This document shows, one piece after another, positions 18,290 to 27,700 of a stretch of 35,920 nucleotides of DNA; position 1 is the first letter of the stretch, and each line of letters starts with the position of its first letter. The position numbers were made by a program, and so were the translations under genes. The DNA is from Chloroflexota bacterium. GTDB lineage: Bacteria; Chloroflexota; Anaerolineae; Anaerolineales; E44-bin32. The DNA lies in assembly GCA_022561385.1 (NCBI GenBank), contig JADFRG010000029.1, positions 1 to 35,920 on the forward strand. Direction: 5' to 3'. The notes under the pieces are model-generated. The model searched no databases. It was not told where the DNA came from and saw only the letters and a program-made list of their open reading frames with translations.

Positions 18290-18448
18290 ATGCCTAACTC
18301 GCCTGTGATCACCCAAGAATACCTTTCCTGCTGCTGGCCCGGCGGTTCTCAGTATGTGCCCGAGATTGTGATCGGCCGAGCCAGCCACGACCTGAAGGCA
18401 AAAGAGGAGATATGGGATTTTTTCGAGGCGGAGTCAGGCCGACCATAA
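18290..18448 (+). pseudogene. C-terminal relic of a PHB depolymerase/LpqC-type esterase
   Basis: The 52-codon frame contains WPGGSQYVPEIVIGRASHDL followed by KAKEEIWDFFEAE. This matches the final segment of the polyhydroxybutyrate depolymerase/feruloyl esterase-like (LpqC) family, where HTWPGG carries the catalytic His and SEEIWxFF ends the domain. Here the sequence before WPGG reads SCC, so the catalytic His is missing, and no upstream part of the enzyme is present in any frame. It is a gene remnant. A terminator-like hairpin follows directly, possibly the original terminator of the lost gene. Confidence 0.6.
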
Positions 18449-18454
18449 AATCCG

Positions 18455-18484
18455 GGAGCGCTCCTTCGGGAAGCGCCTCCTTTT
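18455..18484 (+). terminator. Hairpin with T-run after the esterase relic
   Basis: GGAGCGCT at 18455-18462 pairs with AGCG-C-CTCC at 18472-18480 with one bulged C, closed by a loop containing TTCG, and is followed by TTTT at 18481-18484. It lies six bases after the stop codon of the relic. This is a plausible intrinsic terminator. Confidence 0.6.
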
Positions 18485-18771
18485 CGCAATCTCCGGGTAC
18501 GGGCCGATATTTAGTTGGCCATTCTCTATGTAACATTCCAGGCGATTCCAATCCCGTGATTTAGTCCGGAAATCCTCTCACACGAATGTACGCTGACCTC
18601 GCGAGATTGCTGTTCCGCGCTGCGCAGCACCATCCACGGTATCGATATTTGTTCTCGGGCGAAACAATAAATACCCGAGAGTATCCGCAGCCCCAACCGA
18701 AATAATCGGTGGGATAATATACGCCCTCTGCGATCGGGGGTGGGGGCACCTAACTAAATATCCGTAATGCG
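18485..18771. other. Intergenic region, nothing recognised
   Basis: No gene or RNA is supported. A GATAATAT stretch near 18713-18720 could be part of a plus-strand promoter for the CBS gene, but no convincing -35 element is seen. Confidence 0.35.
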
Positions 18772-18792
18772 ACACCTCTTTCTTTGAGGTGT
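18772..18792 (+). terminator. Symmetric hairpin ACACCTC/GAGGTGT
   Basis: A perfect 7-bp stem (18772-18778 with 18786-18792) with a T-rich loop TTTCTTT is followed by TTCTTC. It could act as a terminator in either direction or as the first element of a structured leader upstream of the CBS gene. Confidence 0.4.
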
Positions 18793-18840
18793 TTCTTCAA
18801 AGATGAATCCAACGCCCCGGGTGTTTGTTGCCTCCTGCGC

Positions 18841-18902
18841 GCCGGCTCCAAAGAGGGACGCCGGCACCTCTTTAGCAGAGGCATGTCGTCTTTTCGGACG
18901 AT
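18841..18902 (+). promoter_or_regulatory. Cluster of small hairpins upstream of the CBS gene
   Basis: Three consecutive stems are visible: GCCGGC 18841-18846 with 18860-18865; CCTCT 18867-18871 with AGAGG 18877-18881; TCGTC 18886-18890 with GACGA 18897-18901. They sit 50-110 bp before the CBS start. This may be a structured 5' leader. It does not match a riboswitch consensus that I can recognise. Confidence 0.3.
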
Positions 18903-18951
18903 AGCGATGCACGCCCACCCCAGCGATCGACCAAAGGAGCGGATTTCAGAG

Positions 18952-19413
18952 ATGGAGAATGTACAAGAAGTTAAGGTCAGGGAAATCATGACCGTCCGGA
19001 CGGCTAAGATTCGGCACGAGGCGAGCCTTCACCAAGCCGCCGAGCTCTTGGCCCTGACCCGCGTGAGCGATCTCATGGTGGTTGATGGTGAAGACAACTT
19101 CTTCGGTGTGCTTTCTGAAGGAGATATTCTTCGCAGCGCACTTCCGGATGTCGACGAGATCCTGGCCGAAGGCGGATCGTTGGAAACCGCCTTTGACATA
19201 TTCGTAAAGAAGGGCAAAAACCTCTCCGAGCTGCCCATCACTCCGCTCGTCATAAGAGAACCCATCTCGGTTGATCCCGAAGACCATGTAGCCAAAGCCA
19301 CAACGGTACTTTTGGAAAAGCAGATCCACCTGCTCCCCGTCGTCAAGGATGGGAAGTTGGTGGGCACCGTCTCACGCGCCGACGTTTGCGGGGCGGTTGT
19401 TGGCACCATTTAG
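18952..19413 (+). CDS. CBS-domain pair protein
   Basis: 153 residues from ATG 18952, made of two CBS repeats: about 8-65 (VREIMTVRTAKIRHEASL to FFGVLSEGDILR) and about 95-150 (VIREPISVDPEDHVAKA to LVGTVSRADVCG). CBS pairs bind adenosine nucleotides and usually regulate a partner. The stand-alone form suggests a small regulatory subunit. AAAGGAG lies 12 bases upstream, slightly far. Longer in-frame starts (18784, 18907) add non-conserved sequence that overlaps the hairpin region and are less likely. The next gene begins 69 bp downstream on the same strand, so the two may be co-transcribed. Confidence 0.85.
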   Translation: MENVQEVKVREIMTVRTAKIRHEASLHQAAELLALTRVSDLMVVDGEDNFFGVLSEGDILRSALPDVDEILAEGGSLETAFDIFVKKGKNLSELPITPLVIREPISVDPEDHVAKATTVLLEKQIHLLPVVKDGKLVGTVSRADVCGAVVGTI

Positions 19414-19482
19414 CGCTGCCGTGCGCGGCAAACCCTCCGTTGAAGGGAAGATCGCTTCATTTCCGATGAGCAGAATAATAGA

Positions 19483-22400
19483 ATGACCGCCCAGGAAACT
19501 GTCGTCTCACAGCCACGCGCCGGCGGCGTCCTCAGGATCAAAGAGGGCTCTCAGGCCGGCGCAACGTTCCCGTTATCTGAAGAACCAGTGATCATCGGCC
19601 GCGAGCAGGGTGTGGCCATCCTCCTGGATGACGAAGAGAGTTCCCGACGTCATGCCCAGATCAGCTGGGAGGTGGGGCAGTTCATCATCACGGACATGGG
19701 AAGCACGAACGGCACTTTCGTTAATGGCACCAAGATCGCGGCGCCCCATATGCTTCGCCCCGACGACGAGATCATGGTGGGCAAAACCACGCTGGTATTC
19801 CAGGTAACCGAAACTCCGGTCACATTCGCGGTCGAGGCGCCCGCGACTGAGGCACCCGCGACTGAGCCAGCCGAGACTGAGGAATTCGTGGCCGAAGCAC
19901 CCCAGGCTGAAGCCCCCAAGGCTGAGGCCCCCGCCCCGGCAGGCGACGTAATCCCTTCACGGCTTGTTTTGTCCACTGCGGAAGAGACCAATCAGCGTCT
20001 CGGCCATGAAAACTTGGGATTCCTATCCGATTCCCACGGATTCATGCCCATCAGGCCGCCGCGGCTGGAATTGCCGCCAGCGTATCAGGCCTGGGACGTT
20101 ATGGTGGAGCGGCTCCCCGAACTCTACCGGACACTTACCCTGCGCCAAACCTTCGATGAAATGCCCGAACTGAGTGCGGCTTCATCCGATCTCCCCGACG
20201 AGTACCTCCTGCGCGCTTCCGCACTTCTCAGCATATTTGCCCACGCCTATTATCGCGTTGAGCCTGATCCTCCGGCTGCGATTCCGGATTGTATCCAGCG
20301 GCCGCGGGCAGAAGTCACCCGCCGACTTGGCCGCCCGGGACCGGTCCTTTCTTACATCGATCTGATTGTCTACAACTGGAAGCTAATCGATCCGAACCGC
20401 GACGACCCTGTGCGGGTCGAGAACATGCGTCTGCTGATTCCCACCGTGGACAACGTCGTAGAGCGCATCTTCTACCTGGGCCAGGTCGAGATACTATCCC
20501 AGCTCAATCCGATCATCGGGGCGGTGGTGCGGGCCCAGGAGGCCGCGCATCAGAATGACGTCGAGGCCCTGAAGGTGGAACTTCGGATCGTCACAGATTC
20601 TCTACACAACGCCACCTATGATTCCCTCATGAAAATCAAACTTAACCCGCACAGCGGGCCGTATTTCGTGGACCCGGTGGTGTGGGCCAAAGCCGTGGGA
20701 CCATTGGCGGTCTCCTACGAGGAGGGCGTGCCGGGGCCAAGCGGCATCGCCTCCCCGATTTTTCACCTCCTGGACGAATTCTTTGGGCGCCGAACCTACG
20801 ATACCAAGCTCGGACATGAGATGACCTTCGTCCGAGACTGGTATCCACAACATTGGAAGGATTTTCTCGAGGCGGTCGGGCAGGTTTCCGTCCCCGACTA
20901 TGTCGCCAACCACCGCAACAAGACCCTCAAGGGGATATTCCAGGAGACCCGGCAAGCCTACATGGCGGATACCGGCTTCCTCGGCCGTCACCGATTGAAG
21001 GTCTACGGTTATCTCGAAACCGCCTTCAAGGTCGGGCGCAGCGTGACCATCGGGAGTTTCTCGGGCAAATTTAAAGACCGGGCCTGGAATGAGGTGGCCA
21101 CCCAGCTGGACAACTCACGCGCCGAGCGCCAAAGCGGATTCCCTCAATTCAGCCATTACGCGAACGTCAAGCAGGTCAACACCACTCGCGCCGAAGGAGA
21201 CGAGTGGGTCAAGCAGGTCGTGCTCGATGTCGCCGGCACCGGGATTCGATATCAGCCCGGCGACCGATGCGCAATATTGCCTGAAAACGCGGGGGGACTC
21301 GTTGAGAAGACGCTGCATGCGCTCCGGGCCCGAGGCAACGAACCCATTCGGCTGAACGCCGAGTGGCGAGAGGCGGTTGGGCTGCGGGAGGGATATGAGG
21401 CCACAGAGACGCTGCCGCTGAGGACGCTGCTCACCTTCGGGCGTATACGGCCGGTGGACCGCCCGGTGGCCAAAGCCCTGCATTCAATCAGCCACAACGA
21501 GACCCTCGGCCGAATCATTGAAGCTCGGGCGGAGGACCAATGGGAGCTCTGGGATTTGCTCGGCGTTCTGAACGAAGCGGGTTTCGATCCAAAGCGCCTC
21601 TGGAAGGCCCATCCCGGCGAGCGGGAAAGCATGTGCTGGATCGTCCCACCGGAGTCGTTTCGGATGTACTCCATTTCCTCCGTGATGAAAGATGGGCAGC
21701 TGGAGGGCGCCTCGGAAATACGTCTCACTATCGGGCGCCTCCGTTATCAGACGAGTGAGACCGACGTATCCACCCCCTCCCAACGCCTGGGCACGGCCTC
21801 CAACTTTCTCGGGGACACCTCCACCGTATCTCCGGAGGATATGGGCCGAGTCTCGCTGAGGGCGGTACATCCCCCCCGTTTCAGCCTACCCCAAGATGAA
21901 CGCTCGCCCATTGTGATGTTCGCGGGTGGGACCGGCATCGCCCCATTCCTCAGCTTTATCCACGCCCGCGCGCAACAAGAAGACGCAGGAGAGAGCTGGC
22001 TATTTTATGCCACCCGGACCCGAGCGGATTTCTACTTTCAGGAGGAGTTAGAGCAGATCGCCAGCAAAGGGCGCCTGCATGTGCGCCCCGCCTTCTCGCG
22101 GGACGATGTGGATACCAAATTTGAATCGAACGGAGATGGCGCGCACTTCGTCTTCGAGCCCGGGCAGAAGCGGTATATCGGCGACGAGATGCTGCGGGAG
22201 GAGAACGCCGGCCTTCTCTGGGACCTGCTGCGGAGCAAAGAAGAGGGGGGACAGGGAGCCTATTTTTACGTCTGCGGTCGGACCGGTTTCGCGGTAGCTG
22301 TCGCGGACGGCATCCAGGCCGTCATGCGCCGCTTTAGTGAGGGTTCTGAGCAGGAAAAGGAGCGTGCGGCAAAGGAGATGCTGCATCGCCTGGTGGGAGA

Positions 22401-23379
22401 AGACCGCTACATGCAGGATATCTTCACCACCTACACGGGGTCTCAAATGCAGCAGCAGCAAACCTACGACGCCTCTGAGGTGGCGCTGCACAACGATGAG
22501 GGCAACGGTTATTGGATGATCGTCAGCGGTCGTGTCTACGATCTCACCGAGTTCGCCCACATGCATCCGGGTGGTCTCAAGATCATTCACGAGTACACGG
22601 GGATGGACGCCACCGACGCTTACCAGAAGATTCTGCATCACGTAAATCCGGAAGTTGACTCGATGCTTGGCATGTACGAGATTGGCGCGATACGGCGGCT
22701 GGATCTGGGTATGGAGTGGGGGGTCGCGGTGGGTCCGGACGGACTCCAGGTCATCACCCTGGCGGATGCCTTTCGGCTCTGGATGCGTTTCCTCCACTTC
22801 GTCGTCGAGCTGGAGAACTCGCTGCGCAACGATTTCAGCATTCTCCAGGAACCGACCACCCGCGACGAGGCGCCTACCTCCCGATCCCCGTTCAAGACCC
22901 AGCTCGTGTTGCAGTCATATCAGCGTTTTGCGAAACAGTACGTCGCAGATCTGATGGGGGAGTCGCTGGAGACACTGTGGGCGATCACCAGCGGCCTCTG
23001 CGCGCAGGACGAGGACGTGCGCTGGATACGGCAGGAGGTGGCTGCGATCCAACAGTCGGAGGAGGCCCAGACCGTGGAGCGGCTAACCGACAACCTGGCG
23101 GGCTTGCTCGAAACCGTCGTCCAGCAAAACGCGGACCCTGCAGACCCGGCGGTCAGTCCGCTGGGAGCTTACTGCGATCTTCTGGAAGTGGAGGACAAGC
23201 GGTTCATGCATGAGATGAAGCTGGCGCTCCGGGCGGGTGTCCAGGTATTTGAAGAGCTCGAGCGTGAAACGATCTCTCAGGGCGGCGATCGGCTGCTGAA
23301 CGCATGCAGGGCAATCCCAGGCGTGCTGAAGGCCTATTATGCCCGCGTAATTTCAGGGGTGCAGGCGCTTGATAAATGA
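19483..23379 (+). CDS. FHA / IDO-like heme domain / FAD-NADPH reductase / cytochrome b5 fusion
   Basis: 1,298 residues. FHA domain about 15-108 (IIGRE, SSRRHAQI, GSTNGTFVNG), which binds phosphothreonine peptides. Ala/Pro/Glu-rich linker 115-155. Residues about 160-550 resemble the indoleamine 2,3-dioxygenase/PrnB heme fold: DWYPQHWKDFL then GRHRLKVYGYLE, placing His503 where IDO1 has its proximal heme His346. Residues 555-985 match the cytochrome P450 reductase/diflavin FAD-NADPH module: RMYSISS 727-733 (FAD), GGTGIAPFLSF 815-825, YVCGRTG and RYMQDIF near the end. Cytochrome b5 domain about 995-1070 with HPGG (His1028) and His1052 or 1053. The last 220 residues are helical and unrecognised. 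No FMN/flavodoxin domain, signal peptide or membrane segment. NADPH electrons would pass FAD to b5 to heme within one cytoplasmic chain. The substrate is unknown. The IDO-like call is the least certain domain. Confidence 0.82.
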   Translation: MTAQETVVSQPRAGGVLRIKEGSQAGATFPLSEEPVIIGREQGVAILLDDEESSRRHAQISWEVGQFIITDMGSTNGTFVNGTKIAAPHMLRPDDEIMVGKTTLVFQVTETPVTFAVEAPATEAPATEPAETEEFVAEAPQAEAPKAEAPAPAGDVIPSRLVLSTAEETNQRLGHENLGFLSDSHGFMPIRPPRLELPPAYQAWDVMVERLPELYRTLTLRQTFDEMPELSAASSDLPDEYLLRASALLSIFAHAYYRVEPDPPAAIPDCIQRPRAEVTRRLGRPGPVLSYIDLIVYNWKLIDPNRDDPVRVENMRLLIPTVDNVVERIFYLGQVEILSQLNPIIGAVVRAQEAAHQNDVEALKVELRIVTDSLHNATYDSLMKIKLNPHSGPYFVDPVVWAKAVGPLAVSYEEGVPGPSGIASPIFHLLDEFFGRRTYDTKLGHEMTFVRDWYPQHWKDFLEAVGQVSVPDYVANHRNKTLKGIFQETRQAYMADTGFLGRHRLKVYGYLETAFKVGRSVTIGSFSGKFKDRAWNEVATQLDNSRAERQSGFPQFSHYANVKQVNTTRAEGDEWVKQVVLDVAGTGIRYQPGDRCAILPENAGGLVEKTLHALRARGNEPIRLNAEWREAVGLREGYEATETLPLRTLLTFGRIRPVDRPVAKALHSISHNETLGRIIEARAEDQWELWDLLGVLNEAGFDPKRLWKAHPGERESMCWIVPPESFRMYSISSVMKDGQLEGASEIRLTIGRLRYQTSETDVSTPSQRLGTASNFLGDTSTVSPEDMGRVSLRAVHPPRFSLPQDERSPIVMFAGGTGIAPFLSFIHARAQQEDAGESWLFYATRTRADFYFQEELEQIASKGRLHVRPAFSRDDVDTKFESNGDGAHFVFEPGQKRYIGDEMLREENAGLLWDLLRSKEEGGQGAYFYVCGRTGFAVAVADGIQAVMRRFSEGSEQEKERAAKEMLHRLVGEDRYMQDIFTTYTGSQMQQQQTYDASEVALHNDEGNGYWMIVSGRVYDLTEFAHMHPGGLKIIHEYTGMDATDAYQKILHHVNPEVDSMLGMYEIGAIRRLDLGMEWGVAVGPDGLQVITLADAFRLWMRFLHFVVELENSLRNDFSILQEPTTRDEAPTSRSPFKTQLVLQSYQRFAKQYVADLMGESLETLWAITSGLCAQDEDVRWIRQEVAAIQQSEEAQTVERLTDNLAGLLETVVQQNADPADPAVSPLGAYCDLLEVEDKRFMHEMKLALRAGVQVFEELERETISQGGDRLLNACRAIPGVLKAYYARVISGVQALDK

Positions 23380-23380
23380 A

Positions 23381-23429
23381 ATTCGAGTGACGCGTCGAAT
23401 TGGCCGCTCCCCTGCTCCCAGCTGGCCAA
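23381..23429. repeat. Two short inverted repeats between the heme-fusion gene and the BshC-like gene
   Basis: ATTCGA 23381-23386 with TCGAAT 23395-23400, then TTGGCC 23400-23405 with GGCCAA 23424-23429. Each is perfect at 6 bp. Neither has a T-run, so they are not clear terminators. They lie in the 119-bp gap between two co-directional genes. Confidence 0.35.
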
Positions 23430-23498
23430 AGATGCAGGGCACAACCTGGAACAACGCGCCAGTGGGTGCCGGAAGCGTGAGGCGCAGAAATCTCTGAG

Positions 23499-24716
23499 AT
23501 GCGGTCACTGACCGATTTGATGAGATCGCCCGACGGACGCGAGTTTCTGAGATCGAGCGGCGTTTACGTTGACGCACAGGAATTCAAGGATCGGCTTCGT
23601 GCCCCGGCCCGGACTAAATTGGCCGATTCACTGGACTCTGAAGGCAGAAAGTTGATCTGCTCCGGCCAACAACTTTATGTCGATTACCGACAATCCGTCC
23701 TGAGCAAAATACTTACATTGAAGGAGTTCGAGCAGGACCCTGAATTTCTCCCTTTCTTCTTGTGGGTCGACACGGATAGGTCGGGGTCAGACAACCTGAT
23801 TACGAAGTTCGCCTGGCCGAAGCCCAGCAAGAAGGGTCCGGTACGAATCGCGCCATCAAAAACCCGGGACATCGAGTCCCGGTACGTTCGTCTGGACCCA
23901 TCTCAGCTAAGAAGCGCAATTGATAAGCTGGGGACGCATCTTCGAGAATCTGGAGTCCATAGAGAAGGAGCAAAGCTGAAATATCAAAAGCTCCGGGCGA
24001 TATTTATTCAGGAAAAGCCCGAGATTTTAAGCCGTTTCAATTATCGGGTCTCATCCTTCTTGCTGGAAAACCATCTGGGCTATTTTCCTCGCTCGGTGAT
24101 TCTCTCGGAGACGTTGAATCGCGGGTTGCTCGCAGATGAAATTAATCTGCTCCTCAACAACATAAACGGTGTCGTTCGCGTCTTCAACGAATCCGTGCAC
24201 TCACATCTTGCACTGGGCATCGATCCGAAAGTCGAGCCACGGAAGGCCGATTATCTCCCTCTATTTTATTCCTGCGATGTGGACGATCAGAGACTCCGTT
24301 TGCACCACAAGGTGGAGGGCGACGATCACTTCGCGGTCGGACGGTGTAGATGCGGGGAGGAGTACCGGTTCTTCCTAGGTACGAAAATACTTTCCATCGA
24401 GCAGATCGCGCGTACGGACCGCTGGAGCGTCGATGTCCTTCTACCCGCCTTCCTCAACAATCTGGTGAGTGGCCTGGTCGCGGGCAGGAGCTCCGGCCTT
24501 TACATGATGGTAATTAATGAGGTGCTTCGCCAAGTCCTGGGAGTGTCTCCGGTTCCTATTCTGCTTCCAGCGGAACTGGAGCACTTAGCCAGCTCGCCCG
24601 AAATCACGGATAGCCTGCTTTATGACTACTTCAACACCGAGGAGCAGGCCCCCACCCCGACCCGGTCCTTGCGCATGCCAGAACCTCACCCGTCCTCGAT
24701 GGAGACCCGTTCATAA
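23499..24716 (+). CDS. Divergent, short BshC-like protein (putative cysteine-adding enzyme)
   Basis: 405 residues, shorter than the roughly 540 of Bacillus BshC. LICSGQQLYVDYRQSVLSK (SGQQ at 55-58) aligns with the hallmark GGQQAGLLTGPLYTIHK of BshC. FLPFFLWVDTDRSG aligns with IPIFWVAGEDHD. Near the end, DVLLPAFLNNLVSGLVAG, then GLYMMVINEVLRQVLG and PVPILLP follow the BshC order RPLMQEFLIPTLAFIAGPGE, YWGELKQAFAVMG, MPPVMPR. The C-terminal coiled coil of BshC is absent and a CRCGEEYRF element is present. BshC proteins add cysteine to GlcN-malate to make bacillithiol. bshA- and bshB1-like genes lie 3-5 kb downstream, which supports the call. ATG 23499 is the only start in a frame that opens just upstream. 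Low identity makes a changed substrate possible. Confidence 0.6.
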   Translation: MRSLTDLMRSPDGREFLRSSGVYVDAQEFKDRLRAPARTKLADSLDSEGRKLICSGQQLYVDYRQSVLSKILTLKEFEQDPEFLPFFLWVDTDRSGSDNLITKFAWPKPSKKGPVRIAPSKTRDIESRYVRLDPSQLRSAIDKLGTHLRESGVHREGAKLKYQKLRAIFIQEKPEILSRFNYRVSSFLLENHLGYFPRSVILSETLNRGLLADEINLLLNNINGVVRVFNESVHSHLALGIDPKVEPRKADYLPLFYSCDVDDQRLRLHHKVEGDDHFAVGRCRCGEEYRFFLGTKILSIEQIARTDRWSVDVLLPAFLNNLVSGLVAGRSSGLYMMVINEVLRQVLGVSPVPILLPAELEHLASSPEITDSLLYDYFNTEEQAPTPTRSLRMPEPHPSSMETRS

Positions 24717-24769
24717 ACGCACCTTCTACTGCCCAGAGAAATCCCGAACTCCTTTACCGCCTTCGCGGG

Positions 24770-27700
24770 TTGGGCATGGGGGGAGCCGTCTTGCACATCG
24801 GGGCACACCCGGATGACGAAGATGCGGGACTGGTGGCCTACATGTCTCGGAAATTTGGCGTGCGGACCGTCTACTGGTCCGCTACCCGGGGCGAAAGCGG
24901 TCAGAACCGAATAGGCCCCTATCAAGGCGAAGCTTTAGGCATCTACCGAACGTGGGAAAGTCTGGAGGCACGCGTTATTGATGGCGGCGAACCCCTGTTC
25001 GGACCTTTCTATGATTTTGGATTCTGCAAGAGCGGCGAGGAGGCCCTCACAAAGTGGGGGCGGGAGAACCTTGTCAGAGAAATCGTCCGGGCGATCCGGC
25101 TCGCTCAGCCGCAGATCGTAATTGGCCGGTGGACGGGTACCGTCAAGGACGGCCATGGTCACCATCAAGCCGTTGGCCAGGCGACTCTGGAGGCATTTCA
25201 AGCGGCGGGCGATCCTGCGCTCTTCACGGACCAGCTCACGGAAGGACTCGCGGCCTGGGAGCCTGACAAACTCTACTACTCCACCGGAGGAGACTGGCAG
25301 CCGGGGGAAGATTCAGACTTCGGCCTCCGGCAGCCCGAGCTCGATGACAAGGGCCTCTTACGCATCAACACCGGAGAGTTCGATCCAATTTCCGGACGGA
25401 CCTACCAGGAGCTGGCCTGGCTGGCATTCAATAAGTATCAGACTCAGGCGATGGGGTTTGTCCCAAACCGAGACGATTTTTATTACTACTACCTCCTGGA
25501 GAAGAGCCGCGGTCCGATTCCCACCCGCGAGACCAGTTTCTACGACGGTCTAGATTCCAGCCTCACCGGGCTGGCCGACTATCCGGGCGCGGGATCGGAG
25601 GCCTTGCGCAAATCGCTGGAGCCTATCAAGCGCAGTGCTGAGAAGGCATTCGAGCTATTTCGACTTGAAGACCCCGTACAAGCGGGAGAGGCGGTGCTGG
25701 AAGGGTTGTCCCTGCTTCGAGAATTGCGTGCACATCTGGCAGATGGTGAAATGGAAGCCGTTGCGTATCGGGGCCTGGATGCGTACCTGGATCGGAAAGT
25801 TCACGACTTTGAAAGCGTGGCGGCACAATGTTTAGGTTTGCACCTGGAGTGTTTGGCGGATCGGGCGCGAATGACTCCCGGCCAAAGGTTTCGGGTTACT
25901 TCCAGAATTTGGAATCACAACCACCTTCCGATAAAAGATATTTCGTTCAATCTTCGATTATCGGAAGGGTGGGAAGCACACGACGAACCGGTTAGCGGTC
26001 AAGAGCTCGGTTCTAAAATTGGTTATGAAGTGGTGGTAGCGAGTGAGGCTGAGCTGGCTTGTCCCTACTGGCTTACCGAGAGGCGCGATCCATATATGTA
26101 TCACTGGCCGGATGGCAGACATGCCAGCCGCCCGTTTGGCCCTGCGTTGGTGGAGATGGAATCTGAAGTCATCATCGGTGAGAATCGGCTCACGTTACGG
26201 GAGCCGGCGATCCTTAGAGAATCTTTCTCCGGTGGATTCAGAGAGCTGCCCGTCGTTGTGGTGCCGCCGATCTCTCTACATCCGAGGGCAAACAAAGAAT
26301 TCATGTTGGCCAGCACGGTGGAGCAGTCCCTGGAATTGCAGGTGGTGGCCCGCAGCAATGAGGAATTCGGAAAGGTCGCAGGGGTGCTTGCCTTAGATAC
26401 ACCATCCGGATGGACCGTTGAGCCGAAGCAGGTCGACCTGTCTCTAGAAAATGCTCAAGATATCGCCGCCTTTCGATTTCGAGTCACGGTTCCCAGCGAT
26501 ATATCCGCCGGTGACTACCAACTGAGATACGTGGTTCGCTCCAGAGGTAGGGACTACGATTTCGTGCTGAATCCGGTGAGGATGGGAGCTCCGGGGCTGC
26601 CTCGTCTGCCAGATGCTTCCACCGCCATTCGGGAGGAATTTGTTGTTGAGCCGGCAGTCATCACGGTACACATCATCGACGCCAAGTTCGTGCCAGGGCT
26701 CAAGTACGCCTACTTGAAAGGGATGGATGAAGAGGTCCTGGAGACCCTGAGACCGTTGGGGTTGGAGTTCGACTTGATCTCTGACGACGAGCTGGGGTAT
26801 AGCGATCTGAATTTGTATGACGCCATTATCGTCGGTCCCAATGCTTACCTTATCCGGAATGAGTTGGCTAAGAACGCCTCCCGTCTTCTGGACTACGTTG
26901 AGCAGGGCGGGACTTTAATTGTCCAGTACCAGGGCTACGGCTATCAGGGCCGAGGGTTCACGCCTTACCCATTCAAGTACAGCCAGCCCCATGACCGCGT
27001 GACCTCTGAAAATGCGTCGGTGAGGATTCTCAAGCCGGAGCTCTTCCTGCTCAATCAACCCAATCTCATCACGGAGGCCGACTTCGATGGCTGGGTTCAC
27101 GATCGGGGACTTTACTTCTTTGGCGAATGGGACCGCCGTTATGAATCCATCCTGTCGAGCAACGACCCGGATGAACCTGCTCGCGACGGCGGCCTGCTCA
27201 TCACCAATTATGGGCGTGGAACCTATCTCTATAGCGGGTATTCGTTTTATCGTCAGCTCCCGGCCGGCGTAAGAGGGGCCTTCCAGCTCTTCGCCAACTT
27301 GTTGGCGATCCCCGCCGCTCGAGTGCTTGAGCGGGTCAAATTCTTGAAAAGTGTCGCGCTTTTCTCGTTCATGAGCGATGAGCAGCTGCAGGGCGTGGCC
27401 CGGATCATGACCGAACGGTGGGAAGCAGACGGCGCCTACCTCTGTCACCAGGGCGATGAGGGCAACGACATGTACATCATCGTCGAGGGCCAGGTGGAAA
27501 TCATCGACGAATCCGGCCGCGAAGATCAGGTTATCCTCACCGAACAGGCCGGAGCATGTATTGGGGAACTGGCCGCCCTTGAGATCATCCCCCGGGTGGC
27601 CGCAATGAGGACCAAGGGCGAGGTCCGCCTGCTGGTGCTGCAGGGGTCCCACTTCCGGTCTCTGATCCATGAAAATCCGGATATGTCGCAAAGAGTGATT

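Noticed and set aside
18841-18902. Possible cyclic di-GMP or other known riboswitch
   Set aside because: Conserved core nucleotides of the classes I know are not present; only generic hairpins are seen.
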